From positions 1-64,000 of the forward strand of contig CAYQJV010000003.1 in assembly GCA_964417925.1 (NCBI GenBank): 64,000 nucleotides of DNA. Direction: 5' to 3'. How positions within the stretch are numbered: the first letter of the stretch is position 1; each line of letters starts with the position of its first letter. A program made the position numbers and the translations under genes. This DNA comes from CAYQJV01 sp964417925. Its GTDB lineage: Bacteria > Hydrothermota > Tepidihabitantia > B3-TA06 > CAYQJV01. Below the pieces are notes generated by a model, which saw only the letters and a program-made list of their open reading frames with translations, searched no databases and was not told the origin of the DNA. Below, in pieces: positions 15,645 to 24,050 of the stretch.

Positions 15645-17519
15645 ATGAAAAAAATTTTGTTTTTCCTGCTGTTTATTTCTTTTTACCTTTTTCCGTATGA
15701 AAAAAGGATTTATGAGGTAAAGATGAGGGACGGGGTAAAACTCCATACCAATGTTTATCTCCCTACAGACAAGAGTGATTTTCCTTTACCTGCAATTCTT
15801 GTTAGAACCCCTTATGGAGCAGATTTTTGGGATTTTCATTCCTCAGAGGTCTTCTGTATCACAGATACCCACAGATACATTCTGGTGGTACAGGATACAC
15901 GAGGAAGATTTTTATCAGAAGGCATTGACTCTGTTTTCCTTGATGATGGATGGAGGGATGGGAAATGGGATGGATACGATGCAGTGGAATGGATTGCAGA
16001 ACAGGAATGGTGCAATGGTAAAGTAGGAATGTGGGGAGGATCGGCTTTAGGGATCACTCAGTACCTTGCTGCAGGGGCATGTCCTCCTCATCTTGTGTGC
16101 TGTTTCCCCATAGTTGCTTCTTGGAACATGTATGTAGACTGTACCTTTCCAGGAGGAGTGTTTAGAAAGTATGATGTAGAAGGATGGTTGGAGAAGCAGG
16201 GGAGTTATTACATGAAATATTACTTTGCAGAACATTCCCGTTATGATGAAGAGTGGCAGTACCTTGATGTTGGAACAAGAAAAGAACAGGTATCGGTGCC
16301 TATGTTCCATATTGGTGGATGGCATGATTTCTTTTTAACAGGTCCTCCCAAAGCATTTTCAGACCTTCAGTATTATGGGAAGGGAAAGGCGAGAGGGAAT
16401 CAAAAACTTTTAATAGGTCCTTGGGTTCATTCTGTGGGAACGAACAAGGCAGGAGAACTTACATATCCTTTAAATGCGAGGGTTGATTTTGATAGTCTTT
16501 TCTGGAGATGGTTTGATTACTGGTTAAAGGATTCTTTAAACAATGGAATGGATGAATTTCCTACGGTTAGTTATTATTTGATGGGACCTGTAGATGAAGA
16601 AGGGAATTGGAACTATTGGAAAACTGCTGATACCTTTCCTCCTCAAGCTTTTGGGATGAAGTTCTATCTACATGGTGGAGGTAGACTGGATACATTGATG
16701 CCTGTAACAGAAGAAGAGCCCGATACCTTTGTTTATGACCCCAAAGATCCGGTCCCAACCCTTGGAGAAAACAACTTGATCTTAGAAAGGGGTCCGTATG
16801 ACCAGACATCTCTGCTTTCCAGACCCGATGTTTTGGTCTTTTCAACCGATGTAATAGAAGAACCCATTGAAGTAACAGGCTATGTAAAGCTTTATCTTTT
16901 TGCATCTTCAAATAGACTGGATACAGATTTTACGTTAAAGTTGATGGATGAGTACCCTGATGGGAGAAACATGCTTATTCTTGATGGGATCTTAAGGGCA
17001 AGATACAGAAATGGATTTGACCATGAAGAGCTATTGACACCAGGTGAGGTGTACGAATTTGTAATAGAACCAGGACCAACTGCCTATGTATTTGCACCAG
17101 GGCATAAAATAAAAATAGCAATAAGCTCTTCAAACTATCCAAAGTATGATATAAATCCAAATACTGGAGAGCCTTTTGGAAAAGAGACCGATACCCTTTC
17201 TGCAATAAATGTGGTATATCACGATGTAAATTACCCTTCCTATTTACTGCTTCCTGTAACCAATAGAGAGTTAGAAGGTGTTGAAGAGGTTGTGCTTTCC
17301 TCAACACAGGTTTTTTCAAAAAAAGGATTTATTTATAATCCTTTTTTAAAGAATGTGGATACAAAAATATACTCAGTTGGAGGAAGAAGAATAATGGAGA
17401 AGAGGCTTAAACCAGGGGATAAAATGAGTTTAAAAAACCTACCTGTTGGAATCTACATTGCCCTGTTTGTAAGCGAAGGAAAAGTTTTAAAGAAAGAAAA
17501 AATAATAAAGGTGGAATGA
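15645..17519 (+). CDS. Secreted CocE/NonD-family hydrolase with T9SS-type sorting tail
   Basis: A 624-residue alpha/beta hydrolase of the CocE/X-Pro dipeptidyl-peptidase family. It has a signal peptide (residues 1-18), then the family opening RDGVKLHTNVYLP. The nucleophile serine is in GMWGGSALG (~132), a candidate acid lies in the central cap region and the catalytic histidine is probably in LIGPWVHS. A galactose-binding-like beta domain follows (~390-550). The last ~60 residues (TKIYSVGGRRIMEKR, then LPVGIYIALFVSEGKVLKKEKIIKV) match a type A T9SS C-terminal sorting domain. It may cleave esters, amides or peptides outside the cell. The final codons overlap purB by 4 nt. Confidence 0.88.
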   Translation: MKKILFFLLFISFYLFPYEKRIYEVKMRDGVKLHTNVYLPTDKSDFPLPAILVRTPYGADFWDFHSSEVFCITDTHRYILVVQDTRGRFLSEGIDSVFLDDGWRDGKWDGYDAVEWIAEQEWCNGKVGMWGGSALGITQYLAAGACPPHLVCCFPIVASWNMYVDCTFPGGVFRKYDVEGWLEKQGSYYMKYYFAEHSRYDEEWQYLDVGTRKEQVSVPMFHIGGWHDFFLTGPPKAFSDLQYYGKGKARGNQKLLIGPWVHSVGTNKAGELTYPLNARVDFDSLFWRWFDYWLKDSLNNGMDEFPTVSYYLMGPVDEEGNWNYWKTADTFPPQAFGMKFYLHGGGRLDTLMPVTEEEPDTFVYDPKDPVPTLGENNLILERGPYDQTSLLSRPDVLVFSTDVIEEPIEVTGYVKLYLFASSNRLDTDFTLKLMDEYPDGRNMLILDGILRARYRNGFDHEELLTPGEVYEFVIEPGPTAYVFAPGHKIKIAISSSNYPKYDINPNTGEPFGKETDTLSAINVVYHDVNYPSYLLLPVTNRELEGVEEVVLSSTQVFSKKGFIYNPFLKNVDTKIYSVGGRRIMEKRLKPGDKMSLKNLPVGIYIALFVSEGKVLKKEKIIKVE

Positions 17520-18796
17520 TAAAGAGATACACAACTCCTGAAATGGAGAAAATATTTTCTGAGGAAAATAAATACATGAAATGGCTTCTGGTTGAAAAGG
17601 AAGTGGCAAGGGCACAGGAACAGGAAAAGATAATTCCTGAAGGGCTCTACAAATGTTTGGAAAAGGTAAAATCTGTTTCAGTGGATAGGGTAAAATTTTA
17701 CGAAGAAAGAACAAACCATGAGATGACAGCATTTCTTGAAGCAGTATGGGAAAAAGTTCCTTGTGCAAAAAAATACCTACATTTTGGATTAACATCACAG
17801 GATGTAATGGATACTGCAAATGTCCTTATTGTAAGAGAAGCGGGAAAGGTGATTAAAAAAGTACTGAATAAACTTCTTGAAAAACTAAAAATGCTTTCTC
17901 TCCAATATAGAAATGTGGTATGCATTGGGAGAACTCATGGAAGGGCAGCAGAGCCTTACTCTCTTGGAGTCAGATTTCTATCATGGTTTTTGGAAGGTGA
18001 AAGAGTACAGAAAAGAATAGACAAGGCTTTAAAGAATTTTTCCTATGCAAAAATTAGAGGAGTTGTGGGTACTTATTCATTGATTCCTCCATCGGTTGAG
18101 GAAAAAGTATTAAAAAAACTTGGATTAAAAAGAGAGCCTGTTTCTACTCAGGTGATTCCAAGAGACAGATATATAGATCTGCTTCACTCAGTGGCAATGG
18201 CAGGAGTATGGCTTGAAAGAATTGCAGTGAACATAAGATTATCCCAAATTGAGGAGGTTGATGAACTTCATGAGCCTTTTAAAGAAGGTCAAACTGGTTC
18301 TTCTGCAATGCCCCATAAAAAGAACCCTGTAATATGCGAGAGAATATCTGGTCTTGCAAGGGTATTGAGAGGATATCTTTTAGCATGTTATGAAAACAAT
18401 GCCCTATGGTTTGAAAGGGATATATCCCATTCATCAGTTGAAAGAATAGTGATAAAAGATTCCTTTACCCTTCTTCACTACATGCTAAGGAAAATGGAGA
18501 AGATAATAGAGGGATTGAAGGTGAATAAAGATAAGATAGATGAAAATCTTAAAAAAGCAGGGGATAAGATATTTTCTCAACTTCTTTTGTCAAAGCTGAT
18601 ACAGAAAGGGATGGATAGGGAAACAGCCTACAGGATTGTTCAGCAGAACTCTTTCTATCCTGATTTTAAAATAAGAGTCCAGAAAGATAGGGAAATAAGA
18701 AAATACCTTAAAAAAGATGAGATAAAAGAGATCTTTTCTTTAGAGAGGTTTTTGAAACATATTGATTATATCTACAAAAAAGCGGGGGTAGTATGA
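17516..18796 (+). CDS. purB: Adenylosuccinate lyase
   Basis: A 426-residue fumarase/aspartase-superfamily enzyme. The family signature SSAMPHKKNP is at residues 262-271 and the catalytic histidine region GRTHGRAAEP at 138-146, with HFGLTSQDVMDT at 89-100. PurB catalyses two fumarate-releasing steps in purine synthesis (SAICAR to AICAR and adenylosuccinate to AMP) in the cytosol. It overlaps the CocE-type gene by 4 nt and purC by 4 nt, so purine genes here depend on a promoter in front of an unrelated secreted hydrolase. Length is normal for the short bacterial/archaeal form. Confidence 0.97.
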   Translation: MIKRYTTPEMEKIFSEENKYMKWLLVEKEVARAQEQEKIIPEGLYKCLEKVKSVSVDRVKFYEERTNHEMTAFLEAVWEKVPCAKKYLHFGLTSQDVMDTANVLIVREAGKVIKKVLNKLLEKLKMLSLQYRNVVCIGRTHGRAAEPYSLGVRFLSWFLEGERVQKRIDKALKNFSYAKIRGVVGTYSLIPPSVEEKVLKKLGLKREPVSTQVIPRDRYIDLLHSVAMAGVWLERIAVNIRLSQIEEVDELHEPFKEGQTGSSAMPHKKNPVICERISGLARVLRGYLLACYENNALWFERDISHSSVERIVIKDSFTLLHYMLRKMEKIIEGLKVNKDKIDENLKKAGDKIFSQLLLSKLIQKGMDRETAYRIVQQNSFYPDFKIRVQKDREIRKYLKKDEIKEIFSLERFLKHIDYIYKKAGVV

Positions 18797-19491
18797 AAAA
18801 ACAGCTTCTCTACGAAGGAAAAGCAAAGAGGATTTACAGTACAGAGGAAGATGACCTTATCATCCAAGAGTTTAAAAACTCACTGACTGCCTTTAATGGG
18901 AAGAAAAAGGCAGAGATAGAAGAAAAAGGAGCGATAAACTGTGAGATATCTTCAAGACTTTTTTCTTATCTTGAAAAAAAAGGAATAAAAACTCACTTTG
19001 TAAAAAAACTCTCTCCAACTGAAATGCTTGTAAAAAAACTACGTATGATTCCCTTAGAGGTTGTGGTGAGAAACCTTGTTACAGGTTCTTTGAAAAAAAG
19101 AACGGGTATGAAGGAGGGAGAGGAGCTTTCCAAACCTGTAATTGAGTTTTATCTAAAAAACGATGAACTTGGTGATCCGATGTTGAACAAATACCATATA
19201 CTTACAATGAACATCCTTGGTGAAGAAAGGATAGAGGAAATCGTTACAAGAAGTTTTATAATAAATGAATATTTGAAAGAGTTTCTTTTTAAAAGAAATA
19301 TACTGCTTGTTGATTTTAAACTTGAATATGGGTTTTATAATGATGAACTCATGGTTGGGGATGAAATATCCCCTGATACCTGTAGATTTTGGGACAAGGA
19401 TACAAAAGAAAGTTTGGATAAAGATGTTTTTAGATTTGATAAAGGAGATGTGCTAACTGCCTATAGGAAGGTTTTGGAAAGAATAACTTAA
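18793..19491 (+). CDS. purC: SAICAR synthetase
   Basis: A 232-residue PurC: ATP-dependent joining of aspartate to CAIR in purine synthesis. It opens with the typical LLYEGKAKRIYST, has FNGKKKAEIEEKGAINCEIS, IPLEVVVRNLVTGSL (the substrate-binding motif) and LVDFKLEYGF near the C-terminus, followed by DEISPDTCRFWD. Length is normal. The start overlaps purB by 4 nt (ATGA) and its stop directly abuts rtcA, so purB-purC-rtcA are translationally linked. Confidence 0.97.
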   Translation: MKKQLLYEGKAKRIYSTEEDDLIIQEFKNSLTAFNGKKKAEIEEKGAINCEISSRLFSYLEKKGIKTHFVKKLSPTEMLVKKLRMIPLEVVVRNLVTGSLKKRTGMKEGEELSKPVIEFYLKNDELGDPMLNKYHILTMNILGEERIEEIVTRSFIINEYLKEFLFKRNILLVDFKLEYGFYNDELMVGDEISPDTCRFWDKDTKESLDKDVFRFDKGDVLTAYRKVLERIT

Positions 19492-20520
19492 ATGGTAGAA
19501 ATAGATGGTTCTTATGGAGAAGGAGGAGGACAGATCCTACGCACTTCCCTTGCTCTTTCTGCAATTACTGGTAAGGGTTTCAGAATATACAATATAAGAA
19601 AAAAAAGGAAAATCCCAGGACTGCTTCCCCAACATCTTACAGCAGTAAATGCAGCAAAAAAGATGACAGATGCAGAAACAAAAGGAGCAGAACTTTACTC
19701 TTCCGAACTCATGTTTGCCCCCAAGGGAATCAAAGGAGGTGTTTTTGAATTTGATGTAGCAGAAGAACGAAGAAGTGCAGGTTCTGTGACCCTGGTGTAT
19801 CAAACGGTTTTCCCAATAGCATTGTTTGCAGATAAAAGATGTAGAATAGTGGTGAAAGGTGGAACCCATGTTCCAATGAGTCCATTGTATGAATATTTTG
19901 ATGAAGTTTTCCTTGAACTCCTTAAAAGGCTTTTTTCGGTAAATGTAAAGAGAAGGCTCATAAGGCATGGTTTTTATCCAAAAGGAGGGGGGAAGGTTGA
20001 AATTGAAGTAGAGCCTATTAAAAAGTTTAAACTCATAGATGAAGATTTTACAAAGAGAAGGTCCCTAAAGAGCAAAAGAATAAAGATATGCATATCCTCT
20101 TTACCAGATCATGTGAAGGAGAGAGAAAAAAGAGTTTTAAAGAGTTGTATTCCAGAGCCAATAGAAATTGAAGAAATAAAACTTAATCTTGATCCTGGTA
20201 ATTATATTTTTTTAAAACTTGAATTTGAAAATACTATAGCAGGATTTTCTTCGCTGGGGATGAAGGGAAAACCGGCAGAGAAGGTTGCAGAGGAGGTATG
20301 TAAGGCTTATAAAAGTTATATAAGTAAAGATGTCTTGTTTGATTCTCATCTTGCAGATCAGATTCTACTGTTTTTTTCTCTTTCTCAAAAAGATACAGTT
20401 TTTACAATTCAAGAACCTACCAAACACCTTTTAACAAATGCCTGGGTAATAGAGAAGTTTCTTAATGTTAAGATAAAAATAGAAAAGGATAGAGTATCTA
20501 TTTATCATGGAAAAGAATAG
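19492..20520 (+). CDS. rtcA: RNA 3'-terminal phosphate cyclase
   Basis: A 342-residue RtcA. The N-terminus [21 protein letters not shown] is diagnostic, and the C-terminal [12 protein letters not shown] holds the histidine that becomes adenylylated. The enzyme converts 3'-phosphate RNA ends to 2',3'-cyclic phosphates through RNA-AMP. The usual partner RNA ligase RtcB and regulator RtcR are not in this window; instead it follows purC with no gap. The end overlaps the QueG-like gene by 14 nt. Role probably RNA repair or end maintenance. Confidence 0.95.
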   Translation: MVEIDGSYGEGGGQILRTSLALSAITGKGFRIYNIRKKRKIPGLLPQHLTAVNAAKKMTDAETKGAELYSSELMFAPKGIKGGVFEFDVAEERRSAGSVTLVYQTVFPIALFADKRCRIVVKGGTHVPMSPLYEYFDEVFLELLKRLFSVNVKRRLIRHGFYPKGGGKVEIEVEPIKKFKLIDEDFTKRRSLKSKRIKICISSLPDHVKEREKRVLKSCIPEPIEIEEIKLNLDPGNYIFLKLEFENTIAGFSSLGMKGKPAEKVAEEVCKAYKSYISKDVLFDSHLADQILLFFSLSQKDTVFTIQEPTKHLLTNAWVIEKFLNVKIKIEKDRVSIYHGKE

Positions 20521-21178
20521 AAACTACGAAATGCTTAAAAAAATTGCATTGGAAGGTGGGGCATGTTGTTTTAGGGTGGCAGATATAAGAAGAATAAAGT
20601 ACAACTACCTCCTACCAAAGGAAGCTGTAGAACAGCTTGACTATGGTATATCAATAGCTGTAAGGCTGTCCAGTTCTGTGCTTTCTACCATTGTAAATCA
20701 TCCTACAAAGATATACTTCCATCACTACAGGACTGTGAACTATGCCTTGGACCAGATTGCATTAAAGATAACCGACAAAATACAGAGATTGGGATATAAA
20801 GCTCTTCCAGTACCTGCTTCTCAAACCATAGACTGGGAGAACCAGAAAGCAGATTTTTCCCATAAAAAGGTAGCGGTTCTTGCAGGGATAGGATGGCTTG
20901 GGAGAAACAACCTTGTGGTACATCCAAAGTATGGAGCTCAAATAAGACTTGTGACAGTGCTTACTGATATGCCTTTAAAGGTAGATTCACCTTTAAACAT
21001 GAACTGCAGAAACTGTAGAAAATGTATTCAGGTATGTCCTGTTGGAGCAATTCATGAAACTCCCCAACAGTTTGAGCATCAAACTTGTTATGAGGCTCTC
21101 AAAAATTTTGTAAAAAAAGGTTATACTGGGCAATACATATGTGGAATATGTGTGAGGGTATGTGACGGAAAGATTTAA
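20507..21178 (+). CDS. QueG-like iron-sulfur protein, short form
   Basis: A 223-residue protein resembling the core of epoxyqueuosine reductase: AGIGWLGRNNLVVHPKYG and LTDMPLKVDSP correspond to the QueG cobalamin/cluster region. MNCRNCRKCIQVCPVGAI is a 4Fe-4S motif, with further cysteines in ICGICVRVCDG. QueG proper is ~350 residues or more with a C-terminal HEAT-like extension, absent here, so the substrate may differ; annotation as a generic reductase is safer. The start overlaps rtcA by 14 nt; a second Met ten codons on is an alternative. It converges with the vWA lipoprotein gene, with 2 nt between. Confidence 0.7.
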   Translation: MEKNRNYEMLKKIALEGGACCFRVADIRRIKYNYLLPKEAVEQLDYGISIAVRLSSSVLSTIVNHPTKIYFHHYRTVNYALDQIALKITDKIQRLGYKALPVPASQTIDWENQKADFSHKKVAVLAGIGWLGRNNLVVHPKYGAQIRLVTVLTDMPLKVDSPLNMNCRNCRKCIQVCPVGAIHETPQQFEHQTCYEALKNFVKKGYTGQYICGICVRVCDGKI

Positions 21179-21180
21179 GC

Positions 21181-21891
21181 TTATTTCTTTACATACTTTC
21201 CACCATTTTCCTGAGCAAGGGTGGAAAGGAGATATTCATCTTGATCAGGCCCAAGTCCAATTGTATGTAAAACAACCTTTTTATCCTTGTTCCATTCTCT
21301 AACAGCCTCTATTATCCCTTGAGCATCTGTTACTGCTCCTTTATTTGCACCACCATCAGAGAGAAAGATGATAGCCTCTGGTTGATAGTTAAATGCTTCC
21401 TTTAGCGCATCGTATATGTTTGTTCCTTCCCATATTGCCTTAATTCCATTCACATATAGAACTGCCTGATTTCTATTTGAAGAATTTGCCTCAATCAAAC
21501 TTCCTTTCCATTTCTTGACATCTCCACTAAATGTAAGGATGTCAAACTTAACTCCGTCTTTCAAACCTTTAATTGCAGGTATTAACTGCCTTTTTGCCTC
21601 ACCCAGTTTGGTTGCCTCTTGAGCAACCCTTTCTGAAAGTGTTTCTGCAATCTTTCCTGCTATACCTCCTCCTACTTTCTTTTCTATCAATTCTGCTGTT
21701 TTTTCTATTGCCTTTCCCTTGAGTTGTTCAGGAATGCTTCCTTCATCTTTGCCTTCCATACTTCCTGAGATATCAAGGACAAAAACCACACTTTTGTAAG
21801 GGGAGAGGTCTATTGAATAAAACTCCTCTGAGGTTTTTAAAAAATAGCAGGATACCAATGTAATAAATGCTGTTATTATTATTTTTCTCAC
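21181..21891 (-). CDS. von Willebrand A domain lipoprotein
   Basis: A 236-residue protein from GTG 21891 (GGAGGT just upstream). The N-terminus MRKIIITAFITLVSC ends in a lipobox, so it is probably a lipoprotein. A single vWA domain follows, with MIDAS residues in VLDISGSMEG and later TFSGDV and IIFLSDGGANKG. An inserted helical stretch (~45-110, rich in glycine and lysine) separates the first and second motifs. vWA lipoproteins usually bind another envelope protein through a bound metal ion; the partner is not visible. Stand-alone gene with its own promoter at 21939-21912. Confidence 0.85.
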   Translation of the reverse strand: MRKIIITAFITLVSCYFLKTSEEFYSIDLSPYKSVVFVLDISGSMEGKDEGSIPEQLKGKAIEKTAELIEKKVGGGIAGKIAETLSERVAQEATKLGEAKRQLIPAIKGLKDGVKFDILTFSGDVKKWKGSLIEANSSNRNQAVLYVNGIKAIWEGTNIYDALKEAFNYQPEAIIFLSDGGANKGAVTDAQGIIEAVREWNKDKKVVLHTIGLGPDQDEYLLSTLAQENGGKYVKK

Positions 21892-21911
21892 GTTACCTCC
21901 TTTCTTTTTTA

Positions 21912-21939
21912 ATTTTATTTAACAAAAATAAAAAGTCAA
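21912..21939 (-). promoter_or_regulatory. Promoter of the vWA lipoprotein gene
   Basis: TTGACT (21939-21934), 16-nt spacer and TAAAAT (21917-21912) on the minus strand. A leader of about 15 nt with GGAGGT leads to GTG 21891. Confidence 0.55.
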
Positions 21940-21965
21940 AGTTAAGAAGAAGGTATGAAATTTTC

Positions 21966-21993
21966 TTGACAAATTAAAGTTTTTGATTAAATT
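21966..21993 (+). promoter_or_regulatory. Promoter of tRNA-Val
   Basis: TTGACA (21966-21971), a 16-nt spacer and TAAATT (21988-21993), 15 nt before the mature 5' end of the tRNA. TATAAA at 21995-22000 is an alternative -10 with worse spacing. Confidence 0.5.
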
Positions 21994-22008
21994 TTATAAA
22001 TGCAAAAC

Positions 22009-22084
<76 letters not shown>

Positions 22085-22112
22085 TTTTGTTTTATTTTTT
22101 TAATTCACCCCC

Positions 22113-22829
22113 ATGGAGACGCAATTGCATAATATTAAAGAACTTTTAAGAAATTTACAGGATGTTGATGAGGAAATAGTACGAATAGAAAATGATTTAA
22201 TAGAGATTCCTGAGAAAATAAAAAAGTTAGAAGAAAAAATAAAAGATGAAAATCAAAATCTTCAACAGGCAGAGGAGGGAATTAAAGATCTTAAAAAGAA
22301 CGAGAAATTGAAAGAACTTTCTTTGCAAGAAACAGAGGAAAAAATTGCAAAACTATCTACTCAGCTTTATTCTGCAAAGACCAATGAAGAGTACAAGGCA
22401 TTTTTACGAGAGATAGAATTTGCAAAACAGGAAAAGAGGAAAATAGAGGATGAGATACTGGAATTAATGGAGGAGATAGAAGAAAAAGAAAAGAAACTTC
22501 CGGAAGTAAAGAAAAAAATTGAGGAAAATATTAAAAAATTGAAAGATGAGAAGGAAAAAGAAAACAAAAGAATAAAGGAGTTAGAAGGAAAGATAAAAGA
22601 ACTTACTGAAACACGTGGAAGAATTTTAAAAGAAATTCCAGAACAATATGTAAAAATATATGAGAAGATAAGAAAAAATAAAGAGGGTATAGCAGTTGCA
22701 AGGGTAACAGAGGATAACAGGTGTTCAGTATGTCTTAATCCTGTGCCCTTGCAAAAGGTAATAGAGATAAAGAATCAACAGAACAAACTTTTCTTCTGTG
22801 AATACTGCGGAAGAATCCTTATTGACTGA
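22113..22829 (+). CDS. Coiled-coil protein with C4 zinc ribbon (COG1579/CdsZ-like)
   Basis: A 238-residue protein: residues ~10-170 are an almost uninterrupted lysine/glutamate coiled coil, and the end carries a zinc ribbon with CSVC and CEYC pairs. This architecture is that of COG1579 proteins; in some bacteria they are implicated in small-RNA or nucleic-acid functions, but the role is not settled. A family member lies next to RNase HI in Mycobacterium (Rv2229c/Rv2228c, recalled), as here. No Shine-Dalgarno site precedes the ATG, which is 28 nt after the tRNA, so its mRNA may be released by tRNA 3' processing. Confidence 0.85.
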   Translation: METQLHNIKELLRNLQDVDEEIVRIENDLIEIPEKIKKLEEKIKDENQNLQQAEEGIKDLKKNEKLKELSLQETEEKIAKLSTQLYSAKTNEEYKAFLREIEFAKQEKRKIEDEILELMEEIEEKEKKLPEVKKKIEENIKKLKDEKEKENKRIKELEGKIKELTETRGRILKEIPEQYVKIYEKIRKNKEGIAVARVTEDNRCSVCLNPVPLQKVIEIKNQQNKLFFCEYCGRILID

Positions 22830-23214
22830 TACCTACGCAATGATAGATGGTGCGAGTGCAGGTAATCCTGGGAAAGCGGGAATAGGAGGTTTTATAATGC
22901 AGAAATGCGTGGTGATTGATCTATGGAGTATTAAAATAGGTATTGCAACCAACAATGTTGCAGAATACAGGGCTCTGTATGAATGTCTTTTAAGGGCAAG
23001 AAAGCATGGGATAAAATCTCTTAAGATATTCACAGATAGTGAGCTTTTGGTAAAACAGGTAACTGGAGAATACCGAATAAAAGATGAAAAACTTAAAAAA
23101 ATATATAAAAAGATTGAAGTTCTTAAAAGAGAGATTAATTTTACAATTATCTCTATAAAAAGGGAGGAAAATAGAATAGCAGATAAATTAGCAAGGCTTG
23201 CCATAAAAGAATAA
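22822..23214 (+). CDS. Ribonuclease HI-like protein
   Basis: A compact RNase H fold protein with the four acidic catalytic positions visible: D in MIDGASAGNPG, E in NVAEYRALYE, D in FTDSELLVKQ and D in NRIADKLA. It would degrade RNA in RNA-DNA hybrids. The frame opens at GTG 22798, but TTG 22822 (just before the stop of the zinc-ribbon gene) gives the usual short lead to the first beta strand and about 130 residues; ATG 22840 would cut into it. The start remains uncertain. It overlaps the zinc-ribbon gene and is followed with no gap by the acyltransferase gene. Confidence 0.9.
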   Translation: MTDTYAMIDGASAGNPGKAGIGGFIMQKCVVIDLWSIKIGIATNNVAEYRALYECLLRARKHGIKSLKIFTDSELLVKQVTGEYRIKDEKLKKIYKKIEVLKREINFTIISIKREENRIADKLARLAIKE

Positions 23215-24050
23215 TGTATAAATTTATTCCCCTTTTTGCTCTTTTATCAAGAATTTTAAGAAGAAAAGTAGGAGATTTTATTGTAAAGGCAATAGGAGTT
23301 ATAGCTTGGCTTTTTTGTCCGAGAATGCGCAATGTAGTGATAAAAAATCTATCCTATATAACAGATAAAGAGGTCAAAAAGAAGTCCTTTAAAGTTATCA
23401 TAAACTATTTTACTGTGTTAAAAGATTTTTTTGATGTATGGTGGAGAAAACCAGAGGATATAATAAAGGATGTAGAAACACATGGAGAGGAAAACCTGTG
23501 GAGAGCTGTTAAAGAGAACAATGGAGCAGTAATAGTTACCTATCATATGGGGAATTACGAACTTTCTGCAATATACCTTACTTTGAGAGGTTTTCCTATA
23601 ACCTCAGTTGTGGAGAAAGTTTCTTCTCCTGTTCATTATACGATGTACAATAAACTAAGAACAAAGTTTGGTACAGAGCTTATAAGTACCGCTGAAACTG
23701 CAAGGATAGTGAATGCTGTGAAAAGGAAAAGAGTTCTTGCCCTAATCGCAGATAGAGATATAACAGGAACAGGGATTGTGGTAAACTTTTTTAAGGGAAA
23801 GAGAAAATTTCCTATCGGACCTGCATATCTTTCATTAAGATTCAACATTCCTGTAATCACAGGATACTTTGTATTGGGAGGTAAAAAAAGATACATAGGA
23901 TTCATAGACAAAAAAATTGAGTTTAAGCCCTCTGGAAATTTTAAAAAGGATGTAAAAAGATTGACTTTACTCATTGAGAAAAAAATGAACGGTTATCTTG
24001 AAAAGTTCCCTGAGCAGTGGTTTGTTTTTCAGGATGAATGGATGAACTGA
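23214..24050 (+). CDS. LpxL/HtrB-type lysophospholipid/lipid A acyltransferase
   Basis: A 278-residue membrane-associated acyltransferase. The HX4E catalytic pair is at H111 and E116 (TYHMGNYE), followed by a substrate loop (VVEKVSSPVHYTMYNKLR) and LIADRDITGTGIVVNFFKG, all characteristic of HtrB/MsbB late acyltransferases. The N-terminal hydrophobic segment (~25-40) anchors it to the inner membrane. It implies lipid A or a similar outer-membrane lipid and thus a diderm cell. Its end overlaps mfd by 13 nt. Confidence 0.88.
   Translation: MYKFIPLFALLSRILRRKVGDFIVKAIGVIAWLFCPRMRNVVIKNLSYITDKEVKKKSFKVIINYFTVLKDFFDVWWRKPEDIIKDVETHGEENLWRAVKENNGAVIVTYHMGNYELSAIYLTLRGFPITSVVEKVSSPVHYTMYNKLRTKFGTELISTAETARIVNAVKRKRVLALIADRDITGTGIVVNFFKGKRKFPIGPAYLSLRFNIPVITGYFVLGGKKRYIGFIDKKIEFKPSGNFKKDVKRLTLLIEKKMNGYLEKFPEQWFVFQDEWMN

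Noticed and set aside
19537..19968. 143-codon minus-strand frame opposite rtcA
   Set aside because: Cysteine/lysine-rich shadow of the rtcA gene; no family features.
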